Below, one piece after another: positions 1 to 6,831 of a DNA stretch of 15,429 nucleotides. The stretch lies in contig JAAWCI010000037.1 of assembly GCA_022793145.1 (NCBI GenBank), positions 1-15,429 of the forward strand, written 5' to 3'. The translations under genes were made by a program, and so were the position numbers. The notes under the pieces are model-generated. The model worked only from the letters and a program-made list of their open reading frames with translations, did not search any database and had not been told where the DNA came from. Within the stretch, counting starts at the first letter, position 1, and each line of letters opens with the position of its first letter. Source of the DNA: Bacilli bacterium. Lineage in GTDB: Bacteria; Bacillota_I; Bacilli_A; RF39; UBA660.

Positions 1-42
1 AGATTTATCTTTCTTTAATTTTCTTCTTTCTTTTCTTGTCAT
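1..42 (-). CDS. 5' end of an unidentified minus-strand gene (truncated by window edge)
   Basis: An ATG at 42-40 on the minus strand opens a frame that stays open to the window edge (14 codons, MTRKERRKLKKDKS). A good ribosome binding site, AAAGGTGG (58-51), lies 8 bases upstream, and an extended -10 box lies further upstream. The visible residues are very basic, consistent with a cytoplasmic N-terminus before a membrane segment or a nucleic-acid-binding tail. The family cannot be recognised from so little. Confidence 0.55.
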   Translation of the reverse strand, partial: MTRKERRKLKKDKS

Positions 43-70
43 TTAATCAACCACCTTTATTCTTTACTTA

Positions 71-99
71 ATTATATCATAAATGATGATTGCGAAAAA
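71..99 (-). promoter_or_regulatory. Promoter of the truncated minus-strand gene
   Basis: On the minus strand TATAAT (76-71) is preceded by TGA, forming an extended -10 element. The -35 region 17 bases upstream (99-94, TTTTTC) is poor, as is common when an extended -10 is present. The ribosome binding site follows about 13 bases downstream. Confidence 0.5.
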
Positions 100-135
100 T
101 TTTCACTCCTTAGAGCTGAAATGATTTCTTTTTTC

Positions 136-164
136 TTGTTTTTTTATATATCGTTTGCTATAAT
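136..164 (+). promoter_or_regulatory. SigA-type promoter of the glycosyltransferase gene
   Basis: TTGTTT (136-141), a 17-base spacer and TATAAT (159-164) with TGC just before it, so an extended -10. Transcription would begin near 171, leaving a leader of only about 14 bases that is almost all ribosome binding site (AGGAAG, 172-177). It is divergent from the minus-strand promoter at 71-99. Confidence 0.65.
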
Positions 165-184
165 AAAAAATAGGAAGTGATAAT

Positions 185-1120
185 GTGGAGAAAATAAGTG
201 TAGTAATTCCTTGTTACAATGAGGAAGAAGCTATTCCATTATTTTATCAAGAGATATCTAAGATAATTGAAAAAATGAAAAAGAAAGTTACTTTCGAATT
301 GATTTTCGTAAATGATGGATCAAAAGATAGAACTTTAGAAGAAATTAGAGAGTTATCAAAAAAAGATAAAAAGGTAAGATATATATCATTTTCTAAAAAT
401 TTTGGAAAAGAAGCCGCAATGTTAGCGGGACTTGAGTATGCTACAGGTGATTATGTAACTACGATGGATGTAGACTTACAAGATCCTCCTCATTTATTAG
501 AAGAAATGTTGCGTCTTATTAAAGAAGAAGGATATGATTGTGTAGCAACCAAATCGACTTCTAGAAAAGGTTATTCATTTTTCCGTAAATTTTGTACAAA
601 ATGGTATTATAGAATTATAGGAGCGATTTCCAAAACAGAAATGGTAGCAGGCGCTAGAGATTTTAGATTAATGACAAGGCAAATGGTAGATGCAGTTATT
701 TCTATGAAAGAATATAATCGTTATTCAAAAGGTTTATTTAGTTTTGTAGGATTTGATACAAAATGGATTGAGTTTGAAAATCAAGAAAGAGTAGCAGGGA
801 CAACAAAATGGAATTTTTGGAAACTATTTTCTTATGCTTTAGATGGAATTACAGCTTTTTCGACGGTTCCATTAGTTTTGTCTGCAATTCTTGGAATATT
901 GTTTTGCTTTATTGCTTTTATTATGATTATGATCATTATTTTGAAAACTTTAATTTGGGGAGATCCAGTAAGTGGATGGCCTAGTTTAGCATGTATCATT
1001 TTCTTGGTAGGAGGTGTTCAATTATTTTGCACTGGAATTATTGGACAATATCTCGCAAAAACTTATTTAGAAACAAAACATAGACCGATTTATATAATAA
1101 AAGAAACAGAAAAGATGTAG
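185..1120 (+). CDS. Membrane-anchored family 2 glycosyltransferase (GtrB/CsbB/DPM1-like)
   Basis: Predicted to transfer a sugar from a nucleotide sugar to a polyprenyl phosphate on the inner face of the membrane. The 311 residues have the GT2 layout: VVIPCYNEEEAI (6-17), NDGSKDRT (43-50) and the metal-binding D95-V-D97 with LQDPP after it. The catalytic domain ends near residue 225; two hydrophobic segments follow (about 227-255 and 268-290), then a short basic cytoplasmic tail. Domain order and length match GtrB/CsbB/YkoT-type bactoprenol glycosyltransferases. Translation starts at GTG 185, because the overlapping ATG at 183 hits a stop after four codons and AGGAAG (172-177) is well spaced to the GTG. 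No flippase or sugar-modifying partner lies next to it, so donor and final glycan cannot be named. Confidence 0.88.
   Translation: MEKISVVIPCYNEEEAIPLFYQEISKIIEKMKKKVTFELIFVNDGSKDRTLEEIRELSKKDKKVRYISFSKNFGKEAAMLAGLEYATGDYVTTMDVDLQDPPHLLEEMLRLIKEEGYDCVATKSTSRKGYSFFRKFCTKWYYRIIGAISKTEMVAGARDFRLMTRQMVDAVISMKEYNRYSKGLFSFVGFDTKWIEFENQERVAGTTKWNFWKLFSYALDGITAFSTVPLVLSAILGILFCFIAFIMIMIIILKTLIWGDPVSGWPSLACIIFLVGGVQLFCTGIIGQYLAKTYLETKHRPIYIIKETEKM
1070..1098 (+). promoter_or_regulatory. Possible internal promoter ahead of the rnf-like pair
   Basis: TATAAT (1093-1098) inside the 3' end of the glycosyltransferase gene has GAAACA (1070-1075) 17 bases upstream, a poor -35. It is the only candidate near the rnf-like genes, since just 17 bases separate the terminator at 1110-1141 from the next start codon. 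Any transcript from here must read through that terminator. Confidence 0.25.
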
Positions 1121-1141
1121 TAAAAAGACTGCATCTTTTTT
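1110..1141 (+). terminator. Rho-independent terminator overlapping the glycosyltransferase stop codon
   Basis: AAAAGATGTAG (1110-1120) pairs with CTGCATCTTTT (1129-1139) with one G-U pair, around an 8-base loop, followed by T through 1141. The stop codon is the last part of the left arm. Confidence 0.75.
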
Positions 1142-1158
1142 ATGGAAGGAGAGAGAAT

Positions 1159-2376
1159 ATGAAAAAAATAAAGTTAGAAGAAAATGAAAATATTGAATGT
1201 AGTAATAAGGTAATACTATTAGATAATCCAACGTATGTATCTTTTTCATTAAATGCAAATGGCATTTATCTTCCTTCAATCAAAAAGGGAGATTATGTAT
1301 ATCAAGAAGAAAAAATAGCTATTAAAAAAGGAAATCATTTTCCCATTTTTTCTTCAGTCAGTGGAATTGTAGAAGTTGTAGATGCAAATAAAATTTTAAT
1401 ACGTAACGACTTTAAAAATCGAGTTAGAGAACATAATATTGTAGAGCATTCCTTAAATACATATACAAAATCAGAAATCTCAAATATATTATTTCAATTA
1501 GGAATTATGAATAGCTTAGATGAAGAAGAACCTTATAAAATACTAAGTGAAGCAGTAAATAAAACTTTGATTATAAATGCATTGCAGCAAGAAGCTTATA
1601 TATATTTACAAACCTTTTTATTAAAAATAGAAAGAAAAGAACTTTTAGAACTAATGGAAGCTTTTTTGGAAATTTATAATTTTGAAGAAATTTTAATTGT
1701 AGTACCTAAAAACCAAGAATTGCTATTAGAGGAATGGAAACTATGTATTAAAGATAGTAACATAAAAATGGTTGAGATAGAAGAATACTATTCACTTTCG
1801 AAGACAAGAGAATTAGTGCGAGCAATCAAAAAAGTAACTTATAAAAAAACTCCAGCAGAAAGTGGAATTATAGTTTTTAATGTAAGTACTATGTTAGCTA
1901 TTTATGGAGCTTTAAAATATAGGCGGCCTCAAATAAAGACAATGATACAATTTACAGGAAATATGTGGAAAAATAATTGTTATATGGAAGTTAGGATCGG
2001 AACCTCTTTACAAGAAGCGATAGAACAATTAAGTTATAAAAGAGCTAAAGATATTTTACTCTTGAAAGGAGGAATAGTAAGTGGAAATTCAATTAATATT
2101 AATGATTTCGTTATTGATACAAAAGCATTGGTTTTTACTGCATGGAAAGTTACAAACGAAACAAAACAGGAAAGTTGTACTAGATGTGGAAAATGCAGTC
2201 AAGCTTGTCCTATGAGTTTACATCCTGTCCTTATTATGGAAGCAATTTCAAAAAAAAGGAATTTAAGCAGATTTGAATTACAACGCTGTATTGATTGTGG
2301 AGTATGCAACTATGTATGTCCTTCTAATATTGACATTTATAAGCGCTTAAAAGAAGCAAAGGAGAATTTACTATGA
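1159..2376 (+). CDS. RnfC-like iron-sulfur protein, divergent
   Basis: RnfC is the NADH-side, flavin- and FeS-bearing peripheral subunit of the Rnf ferredoxin:NAD+ oxidoreductase. The 405 residues show a biotinyl/barrel-sandwich-like N-terminus (about 30-80), a middle region with an RnfC-like core (LIINALQQEAY, 137-147), and two complete 4Fe-4S motifs: C340, C343, C346, C350 and C377, C380, C383, C387. Known RnfC proteins carry a glycine-rich GGAGFPT-type loop and NGAECEP in the middle domain. Here the matching stretches read FQLGIMNSLDEEEPY and NALQQEAY, so the nucleotide/FMN site looks lost while both clusters remain. Start ATG 1159 follows GGAAGGAGAG (1144-1153). The stop overlaps the next gene by 4 bases (ATGA), implying translational coupling. 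It is either a real electron carrier with another partner or an eroding Rnf subunit. Confidence 0.72.
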   Translation: MKKIKLEENENIECSNKVILLDNPTYVSFSLNANGIYLPSIKKGDYVYQEEKIAIKKGNHFPIFSSVSGIVEVVDANKILIRNDFKNRVREHNIVEHSLNTYTKSEISNILFQLGIMNSLDEEEPYKILSEAVNKTLIINALQQEAYIYLQTFLLKIERKELLELMEAFLEIYNFEEILIVVPKNQELLLEEWKLCIKDSNIKMVEIEEYYSLSKTRELVRAIKKVTYKKTPAESGIIVFNVSTMLAIYGALKYRRPQIKTMIQFTGNMWKNNCYMEVRIGTSLQEAIEQLSYKRAKDILLLKGGIVSGNSININDFVIDTKALVFTAWKVTNETKQESCTRCGKCSQACPMSLHPVLIMEAISKKRNLSRFELQRCIDCGVCNYVCPSNIDIYKRLKEAKENLL

Positions 2377-3338
2377 AGCAATATATACAAGCTAAAAATA
2401 TTTGTAACTACAACCAGAAAGATCAAACTTATCAAATGTTTATGAAAGTATTACTGATTATGATTTTATATCGTATTATGAAAACTGGGATTTTTCCATT
2501 TGTATTAGGGAAAATTAGTATTTTAGAACTTCTTTTACCTATTTTATTAATTATTAGCTGTATTTTATTATGCTATGGAGGATATTATGTTGGAGAAAAC
2601 TTTTTATCTAAAAATCAATACAAGGAAGAAGAATGCTTAATGGATGGTATTTTATTAGGTTTATTACTCCCTATCAAAACTCCTTTTTGGATGATTTTAA
2701 TAGCAGTTTTTTTAACTATTTTTATCGGACGGTATTTTTATGATAGAATTCCAATTGCAATGCCTTCTTTAATTGGTATTTTGGGAGTAATTGGATTTTC
2801 TATTTGGTTTCAAATATGTCATTTAAATAATTCAAGTATTAATTTCATTTTATTAGAATTTACTGAGACTTATCAACTAAATCAAATATCTTTAATTTCT
2901 GTCTATTTAGGCGGAATAGGAGAATGGATATCTAAAACAAGTCCTCTTTTATGTATTTTAGCCTTTTTATATTTAAGAAAACATATTAAATGGAGAATTC
3001 CAATTTATTTTATTGGAACTTATTTAATATTACTTATTTTCTCTAATTATTTTATTTCTAATTCATGGATAGATATTTTAAAAAACCTTGGAGTAGGAAA
3101 TATACTTTTCTTAAGTTTATTTTGTGGAACAGATATGAGAACAACCCCAGTTACAAATGCTGGGCAAATATTATTTGCAGTATTTCTAGGAATATTTACT
3201 TATATTGGAACTTTTTTCTTTACTTCTTATTTGGCAATCATACTATCTATTTTAATATCTAATCTTTTTACGCCTTTATATGATTATTTTGGAAATTACT
3301 ATGAATTAAAATATTGTAGTGAATATAGTAAATTATGA
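2373..3338 (+). CDS. RnfD/NqrB-family integral membrane protein, divergent
   Basis: RnfD is a membrane subunit of the Rnf complex that carries covalent FMN. The 321 residues are mostly hydrophobic, with roughly eight to ten membrane segments. RnfD-like landmarks are DGILLGLLLP (91-100), GGIGEWISKTSP (180-191) with KWRIPIYFIG (206-215), and CGTDMRTTPVTNAGQ (251-265) in the last third. In family members a Ser/Thr-x-Ala-Thr flavinylation motif lies shortly before the GE.S segment; here that stretch reads EFTETYQLNQIS (162-173) with no such motif, so FMN attachment is doubtful. It starts inside the rnfC-like stop (ATGA) with GGAG at 2361-2364 upstream. No rnfG, rnfE, rnfA or rnfB follows; the unit ends at the terminator at 3352-3376. 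Confidence 0.68.
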   Translation: MKQYIQAKNICNYNQKDQTYQMFMKVLLIMILYRIMKTGIFPFVLGKISILELLLPILLIISCILLCYGGYYVGENFLSKNQYKEEECLMDGILLGLLLPIKTPFWMILIAVFLTIFIGRYFYDRIPIAMPSLIGILGVIGFSIWFQICHLNNSSINFILLEFTETYQLNQISLISVYLGGIGEWISKTSPLLCILAFLYLRKHIKWRIPIYFIGTYLILLIFSNYFISNSWIDILKNLGVGNILFLSLFCGTDMRTTPVTNAGQILFAVFLGIFTYIGTFFFTSYLAIILSILISNLFTPLYDYFGNYYELKYCSEYSKL

Positions 3339-3351
3339 GATATATATTTTT

Positions 3352-3376
3352 AAGAGAAGCAAAGGCTTCTTTTTTC
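3352..3376 (+). terminator. Terminator of the rnf-like operon
   Basis: AGAAGC (3355-3360), loop AAAG, GCTTCT (3365-3370), extended outward by A-T and G-U pairs, then a run of T to 3375. It sits 13 bases after the rnfD-like stop and closes the two-gene unit. Confidence 0.75.
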
Positions 3377-3422
3377 CACTTTAGGAATTTCTTGAACTTA
3401 TCTTGTATCATTCTTATGAGTG

Positions 3423-3483
3423 AGGAAAAATTATCTACTTGACAGTATATAAGTTCCCTATTATAATGTAGATAGTTCTTCCT
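3423..3483. repeat. Imperfect 16-bp inverted repeat flanking a promoter core
   Basis: AGGAAAAATTATCTAC (3423-3438) matches the reverse complement of 3468-3483 (AGGAAGAACTATCTAC) at 14 of 16 positions. The 29 bases between the arms are exactly the core promoter at 3439-3467. A third related copy, AGGAATTTCTTGAACTTATC, lies at 3383-3402 in the same orientation as the left arm. The layout suits an operator for a dimeric repressor or a cruciform; no function is known. Confidence 0.6.
3439..3467 (+). promoter_or_regulatory. Consensus SigA promoter of the Rpn-like nuclease gene
   Basis: TTGACA (3439-3444), 17-base spacer, TATAAT (3462-3467): a perfect match to the vegetative consensus. The start point would be near 3474, inside the right arm of the inverted repeat. 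A strong ribosome binding site, AAGGAGGA (3487-3494), follows. Confidence 0.85.
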
Positions 3484-3500
3484 AATAAGGAGGAAACAAG

Positions 3501-4364
3501 ATGCAATTAAGTGGGCAAACATTAACAAGTTATAAAGATAATAAAATATATGGTTTAAGATATGATACTATTTTTAAAAATGTCTTTTATAACAAGAAAT
3601 GTTTAAAACAATTTTTCAAAGAGGTTTTTAAAGAACGTTTAGAAGATTTTCGGTATGTTGATAAAGAGCTATCAAAGGAAAATAAAAATTTGCGTTATAG
3701 AGTAAGTGATCTGGTGATAGAAACAGAAAAAAGAATTATTATTATTGAACTGCAGAATAAAAATTTAGAAAATATTGAGACAAGAAGTAAAATGTATGTA
3801 TCTGGATTTTATGTAAGACAAAATCCAGGAGAATTTTATGAGAAAGTAAAGCCAGTGGAATTGTATTTGATCTTAAATTATCCATATCAAACACCTGCTG
3901 TATTAAAAGAATATGAAGAAATGAATAAAAAATATGAAGAACAATTTGGAAATTTATCAAAAATTAAGATTTGGAATATTTATGAAGCGTTAAAAATAAA
4001 AAAGGAAATCAATTATGATTATGCTAGACTGTTTAATTTAGATAATATTAAAAAACCTAGTTATGTTTTAATGGAATTGAAAGAAAGAGGATTTGAAAAT
4101 TTTATAAAGCATATCGAATATTATAATTTAGATTATGGAACATATAAAAAATTGAAGGAGGAAGAAACAATGGAAATGAGTTTTGAACAAGCAACATCAA
4201 TGATAAAATACAATGCAGAACAAAGAGGAGAGCAACGTGGAATTATAACAGGAAAATTAGAAACTGCTGTTTCTATGTTGAAAGAAGGTTTAGAAATGTC
4301 TCTGATAAAAAAAATAACAGGATTATCAGAAAAACAAATAGAAAAATACGCAAATTCAAAATAA
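3501..4364 (+). CDS. Rpn family / PD-(D/E)XK nuclease-type transposase-like protein
   Basis: Members of this family (Rpn recombination-promoting nucleases, often annotated as PD-(D/E)XK 'putative transposases') are DNA nucleases usually found as scattered single genes. The 287 residues begin with the typical YDTIFKNVF (21-29). The nuclease core is D70 (in VSDLVIE) followed by E83-L-Q85 (in IIIELQN), the D...ExQ variant of PD-(D/E)XK, with conserved R95 and Y99 in the next helix (RSKMY, 95-99). The C-terminal part has the family's low-complexity QRGEQRGI (241-248) and ends in GLSEKQIEKY (274-283). Start ATG 3501 is fixed by AAGGAGGA at 3487-3494. It is intact and strongly expressed by promoter appearance, and it lies where further rnf genes would be expected. 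No terminal inverted repeats of a transposon bound it. Confidence 0.82.
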   Translation: MQLSGQTLTSYKDNKIYGLRYDTIFKNVFYNKKCLKQFFKEVFKERLEDFRYVDKELSKENKNLRYRVSDLVIETEKRIIIIELQNKNLENIETRSKMYVSGFYVRQNPGEFYEKVKPVELYLILNYPYQTPAVLKEYEEMNKKYEEQFGNLSKIKIWNIYEALKIKKEINYDYARLFNLDNIKKPSYVLMELKERGFENFIKHIEYYNLDYGTYKKLKEEETMEMSFEQATSMIKYNAEQRGEQRGIITGKLETAVSMLKEGLEMSLIKKITGLSEKQIEKYANSK

Positions 4365-4393
4365 AAAAAGCAGAATCTTATAAATTCTGTTTT
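4363..4393. terminator. Bidirectional terminator between convergent genes
   Basis: CAGAAT (4371-4376), 7-base loop, ATTCTG (4384-4389), with A7 (4363-4369) on the left and TTTT on the right. Read from the minus strand it has a clean T7 tail and so serves rpmB best; read from the plus strand it closes the nuclease gene. Confidence 0.7.
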
Positions 4394-4394
4394 C

Positions 4395-4580
4395 TTATGC
4401 AGCAATATCTTTGCTAACTTTGTTTAACGTTCTTAATTCTCTAGCACTCATTCTAATAGATTCACCATTATCTAAAGTTACTTTTTGTAGATTTGGTTTT
4501 TGAGCATGTCTAGTTGCTCTTAATGAATGAGATCTTCTATTACCAAATAAAGCTTTTTTACTTGTTACTTTTTTAGCCAT
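4395..4580 (-). CDS. rpmB: 50S ribosomal protein bL28
   Basis: A 61-residue basic protein of the large ribosomal subunit. The typical core is visible: FGNRRSHSLRAT (12-23), PNLQKVTLDNGESIRMSARE (29-48) and the helical tail RTLNKV. Family length is about 60-78 residues. It has no cysteine, so it is the zinc-free form. The start is ATG 4580, seven bases after GGGAGGG (4594-4588); an upstream in-frame ATG at 4634 lies too close to the promoter and has no ribosome binding site. It stands alone on the minus strand, convergent with the nuclease gene and divergent from miaB, with its own promoter and terminator. Confidence 0.93.
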   Translation of the reverse strand: MAKKVTSKKALFGNRRSHSLRATRHAQKPNLQKVTLDNGESIRMSARELRTLNKVSKDIAA

Positions 4581-4624
4581 ATATTTGCCCTCCCTTATAT
4601 ATAGTTTTTTTCCTATGCCTTTCC

Positions 4625-4653
4625 ACTTTATCATAACTTCTATTAATTGTCAA
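4625..4653 (-). promoter_or_regulatory. Promoter of rpmB
   Basis: Minus strand TTGACA (4653-4648), 17-base spacer, TAAAGT (4630-4625) preceded by TGA as an extended -10. Confidence 0.7.
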
Positions 4654-4684
4654 ATATTTTGCCTTAAATTCCATATTTTTTCCA

Positions 4685-4713
4685 TTGCATTCCCCCCTTA
4701 ACTATGTTATGAT
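4685..4713 (+). promoter_or_regulatory. Promoter of miaB
   Basis: TTGCAT (4685-4690), 17-base spacer, TATGAT (4708-4713) preceded by TGT (extended -10). The transcript would start near 4720, which excludes the ATG at 4719 as start codon and supports ATG 4743. Confidence 0.55.
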
Positions 4714-4742
4714 TTTAGATGACAAGAAAAGAAGTGATAAAA

Positions 4743-6167
4743 ATGATTTTACCAAATTTGAAAGAAGCAAGACAAAGAACTGACAAAGAAGTTATGGTTA
4801 AAACAGATGAATATTATGTAGCTGAAGAATTAAAAGAAATTGGAAAAAATAAAAAGTATTTTTTAAAGACCTATGGATGTCAAATGAATGAACATGATAG
4901 TGAAAATATCAAAGCAATTTTAGAAGAAATGAGCTTTATAGAAACTGATATAATGGAAGAAGCAGATTTCATCTTATTAAATACATGTGCGATTAGAGAA
5001 AACGCTCATAATAAAGTCTTTGGTATGGTAGGCAGAATGAAACATTTAAGAGATATAAAACCAGATTTAATTACAGGTATTTGCGGTTGTATGGCTCAAG
5101 AAGAGGCTATTGTAGATGAGATCATGAAGAAATATAAATGGTTAGATATTGTATTTGGTACCCATAACATTCATAGATTGCCAAAAATATTAAAAGAAAC
5201 AATAGAAAAACAAAAACAGGAAATTGAAGTCTTTAGTATTGAAGGAGATATTGTTGAAAACATTCCAGTCAAACGTGATAGCAAATATAAAGCTTGGATC
5301 AATATTATGTATGGTTGTGATAAATTCTGCACCTATTGTATTGTTCCATATACAAGAGGAAAGCAAAGAAGCAGAACACCAGAATATATTTTGAATGAAG
5401 TAAAGGGCCTAATCAAAGATGGTTATCAAGAAGTTACATTATTAGGACAAAATGTAAATGCTTATGGAAAAGATCTGAAAATAGATTATAATATGGCAAA
5501 TTTATTAGAAGATGTAGCCAAAACAGGAATTGCAAGAATTCGTTTTGTAACAAGCCATCCTTGGGATTTTACCGATGAAATGATCGAAATTATAAAAAAA
5601 TATGATAATGTTATGCCATATATTCATTTGCCACTTCAATCTGGATCAAACAGAATTTTAAAATTAATGGGAAGACGTTACACAAAAGAATCGTATTTAG
5701 AACTATATAAAAAGCTAAAAGAAGCTCTTCCTTACTCTTCTATCACAACAGATATTATTGTAGGATTTCCAGGAGAAACAGAAGAAGACTTTAAAGAGAC
5801 TCTAGAAGTCGTGAAAGAATGTGAATATGATTCTGCATTTACATTTATATTTTCGGCTAGAATTGGTACACCAGCCGCTAAAATGGAAGATCATGTATTA
5901 TTAGAAGAGAAAGAAAATAGATTATATGAATTGAATGAACTTGTGAATGGATATGCAAAAAAAGCAAATGATAGATATTTGGGAAAAACAGTGCCAGTTT
6001 TAATTGAAGGAGTAAGTGAAAAAAATCCTTCCATGATGATGGGCTATACAGACACAATGAAATTAGTGAATGTGAAAAATGCAGCTGATTTTGTTGGAAA
6101 AATAGTGAATGTAAAAATAACAGATGTTAAAACATGGAGTTTAGATGGAGAACTTGTAGTCGATTAA
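4743..6167 (+). CDS. miaB: tRNA-2-methylthio-N6-isopentenyladenosine37 methylthiotransferase MiaB
   Basis: A radical SAM enzyme that adds a methylthio group to i6A37 of tRNAs reading UNN codons. In the 474-residue form the N-terminal MTTase domain has its three cluster cysteines (C46 in KTYGCQMNEHDSE, C82 in LLNTCAIRENA, C116 in GCMAQE). The radical SAM motif is C192-x3-C196-x2-C199 within YGCDKFCTYCIVPYTRGK, and a TRAM domain (about 405-472) ends in TWSLDGE. Residues such as VGFPGETEEDF are standard for the family. I start it at ATG 4743: GAAGTGAT (4731-4738) precedes it, whereas the in-frame ATG at 4719 has no ribosome binding site and lies at the predicted transcription start. In Bacillus miaB is followed by ymcA and cotE; here it is followed by an unrelated gene and cotE. 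Confidence 0.95.
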   Translation: MILPNLKEARQRTDKEVMVKTDEYYVAEELKEIGKNKKYFLKTYGCQMNEHDSENIKAILEEMSFIETDIMEEADFILLNTCAIRENAHNKVFGMVGRMKHLRDIKPDLITGICGCMAQEEAIVDEIMKKYKWLDIVFGTHNIHRLPKILKETIEKQKQEIEVFSIEGDIVENIPVKRDSKYKAWINIMYGCDKFCTYCIVPYTRGKQRSRTPEYILNEVKGLIKDGYQEVTLLGQNVNAYGKDLKIDYNMANLLEDVAKTGIARIRFVTSHPWDFTDEMIEIIKKYDNVMPYIHLPLQSGSNRILKLMGRRYTKESYLELYKKLKEALPYSSITTDIIVGFPGETEEDFKETLEVVKECEYDSAFTFIFSARIGTPAAKMEDHVLLEEKENRLYELNELVNGYAKKANDRYLGKTVPVLIEGVSEKNPSMMMGYTDTMKLVNVKNAADFVGKIVNVKITDVKTWSLDGELVVD

Positions 6168-6187
6168 TTTACAAGTTTTTTCTTTTT
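6151..6187 (+). terminator. Terminator of miaB, overlapping its stop codon
   Basis: AACTTGTA (6151-6158) pairs perfectly with TACAAGTT (6170-6177) around an 11-base loop that contains the stop codon; T-rich tail to 6187. Confidence 0.75.
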
Positions 6188-6200
6188 TTACGTGATTCTA

Positions 6201-6230
6201 TTGACCTAATAAACCCTAATTTGATAAACT
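6201..6230 (+). promoter_or_regulatory. Promoter of the unknown gene between miaB and cotE
   Basis: TTGACC (6201-6206), 18-base spacer, TAAACT (6225-6230) preceded by TGA. The same bases GATAAACT (6223-6230) also match the SigE -10 consensus CATACACT at 6 of 8, so a sporulation promoter cannot be excluded. Confidence 0.4.
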
Positions 6231-6250
6231 GAAAGTAGGAGGGATAACCT

Positions 6251-6796
6251 ATGACGAATCTTGAAAAAATAGACTTTGCTGTTTTGACTACATTAGGAGC
6301 ACATCCTGATTACTCTGAGATTATGACGGAAATATTAACAAAAAAATTATTAGATAAAGATCCTTTTGTAACTGCTAAATATTTTTCTAGAGCGAATGAT
6401 GCGAGAGCCCATATGATGGAAGTTAGTGATTTAGATTTGCTTTCAGAAGTAATAAAAAATGCAATAAAAACATCTTTTCTTTTAGAGCAGAAAGGTATTG
6501 CAACAATGGGGGATGCAACTTATTTAGACGGAGAAAAAGATAAGACTCTCTTTGGATCTACTGCGTGTAAATGGATTAGTAATGAGTTAGAAAAATATCC
6601 TAAAAAAAGTTTGGATGATATTTTAGAAAAACATCCAGAAATTCTACCTATTTTGGTATCTGTATTTGAAGAAACTAGATATGGAACAGATTCTGTCATA
6701 ACAAAAGAAGAATTAGATAACCCAGATTTAATTCACTCTTTATTTTCTGTATTAAATAGAATTGAAAATGACATCCATTCTTATACTGAAGCTTAG
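6251..6796 (+). CDS. Hypothetical 181-residue soluble protein in the ymcA position
   Basis: I do not recognise this protein. It is 181 residues, apparently soluble, acidic and mostly helical by composition, with one cysteine (C106) and no signal peptide or membrane segment. Notable stretches are SRANDARAHMMEVSDLDLLS (46-65), GIATMGDATYLDGEKD (82-97) and FEETRYGTD (139-147). The start is secure: AGGAGGG (6237-6243) lies seven bases before ATG 6251. It has its own promoter and terminator. In Bacillus the gene between miaB and cotE is ymcA (ricA), about 143 residues; I see no resemblance to YmcA. Its place next to cotE makes a spore-related or RNA-related role possible, but that is only context. 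Confidence 0.8.
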   Translation: MTNLEKIDFAVLTTLGAHPDYSEIMTEILTKKLLDKDPFVTAKYFSRANDARAHMMEVSDLDLLSEVIKNAIKTSFLLEQKGIATMGDATYLDGEKDKTLFGSTACKWISNELEKYPKKSLDDILEKHPEILPILVSVFEETRYGTDSVITKEELDNPDLIHSLFSVLNRIENDIHSYTEA

Positions 6797-6799
6797 AAG

Positions 6800-6828
6800 T
6801 AAGAAATTGTAATTTCTTATTTTTCTTT
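6800..6828 (+). terminator. Terminator of the unknown gene
   Basis: TAAGAAAT (6800-6807), loop TGTA, ATTTCTTA (6812-6819), then TTTTTCTTT. Confidence 0.7.
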
Positions 6829-6831
6829 GTT

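Noticed and set aside
1067..1279. Minus-strand open frame of 70 codons across the glycosyltransferase/rnfC junction
   Set aside because: It overlaps two well-supported genes and a terminator, is phenylalanine/histidine-rich as expected of antisense AT-rich DNA, and has no ribosome binding site.
3501..4364. The nuclease gene as part of a complete insertion sequence
   Set aside because: The flanking inverted repeat surrounds only the promoter; I found no terminal repeats or target duplication bounding the gene.
4133..4405. Minus-strand open frame opposite the 3' end of the Rpn-like gene
   Set aside because: It is the antisense of a clear coding region and runs across the bidirectional terminator; no ribosome binding site.
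4719..4742. Upstream ATG adding eight residues to MiaB
   Set aside because: No ribosome binding site, and it coincides with the predicted transcription start of the promoter at 4685-4713.
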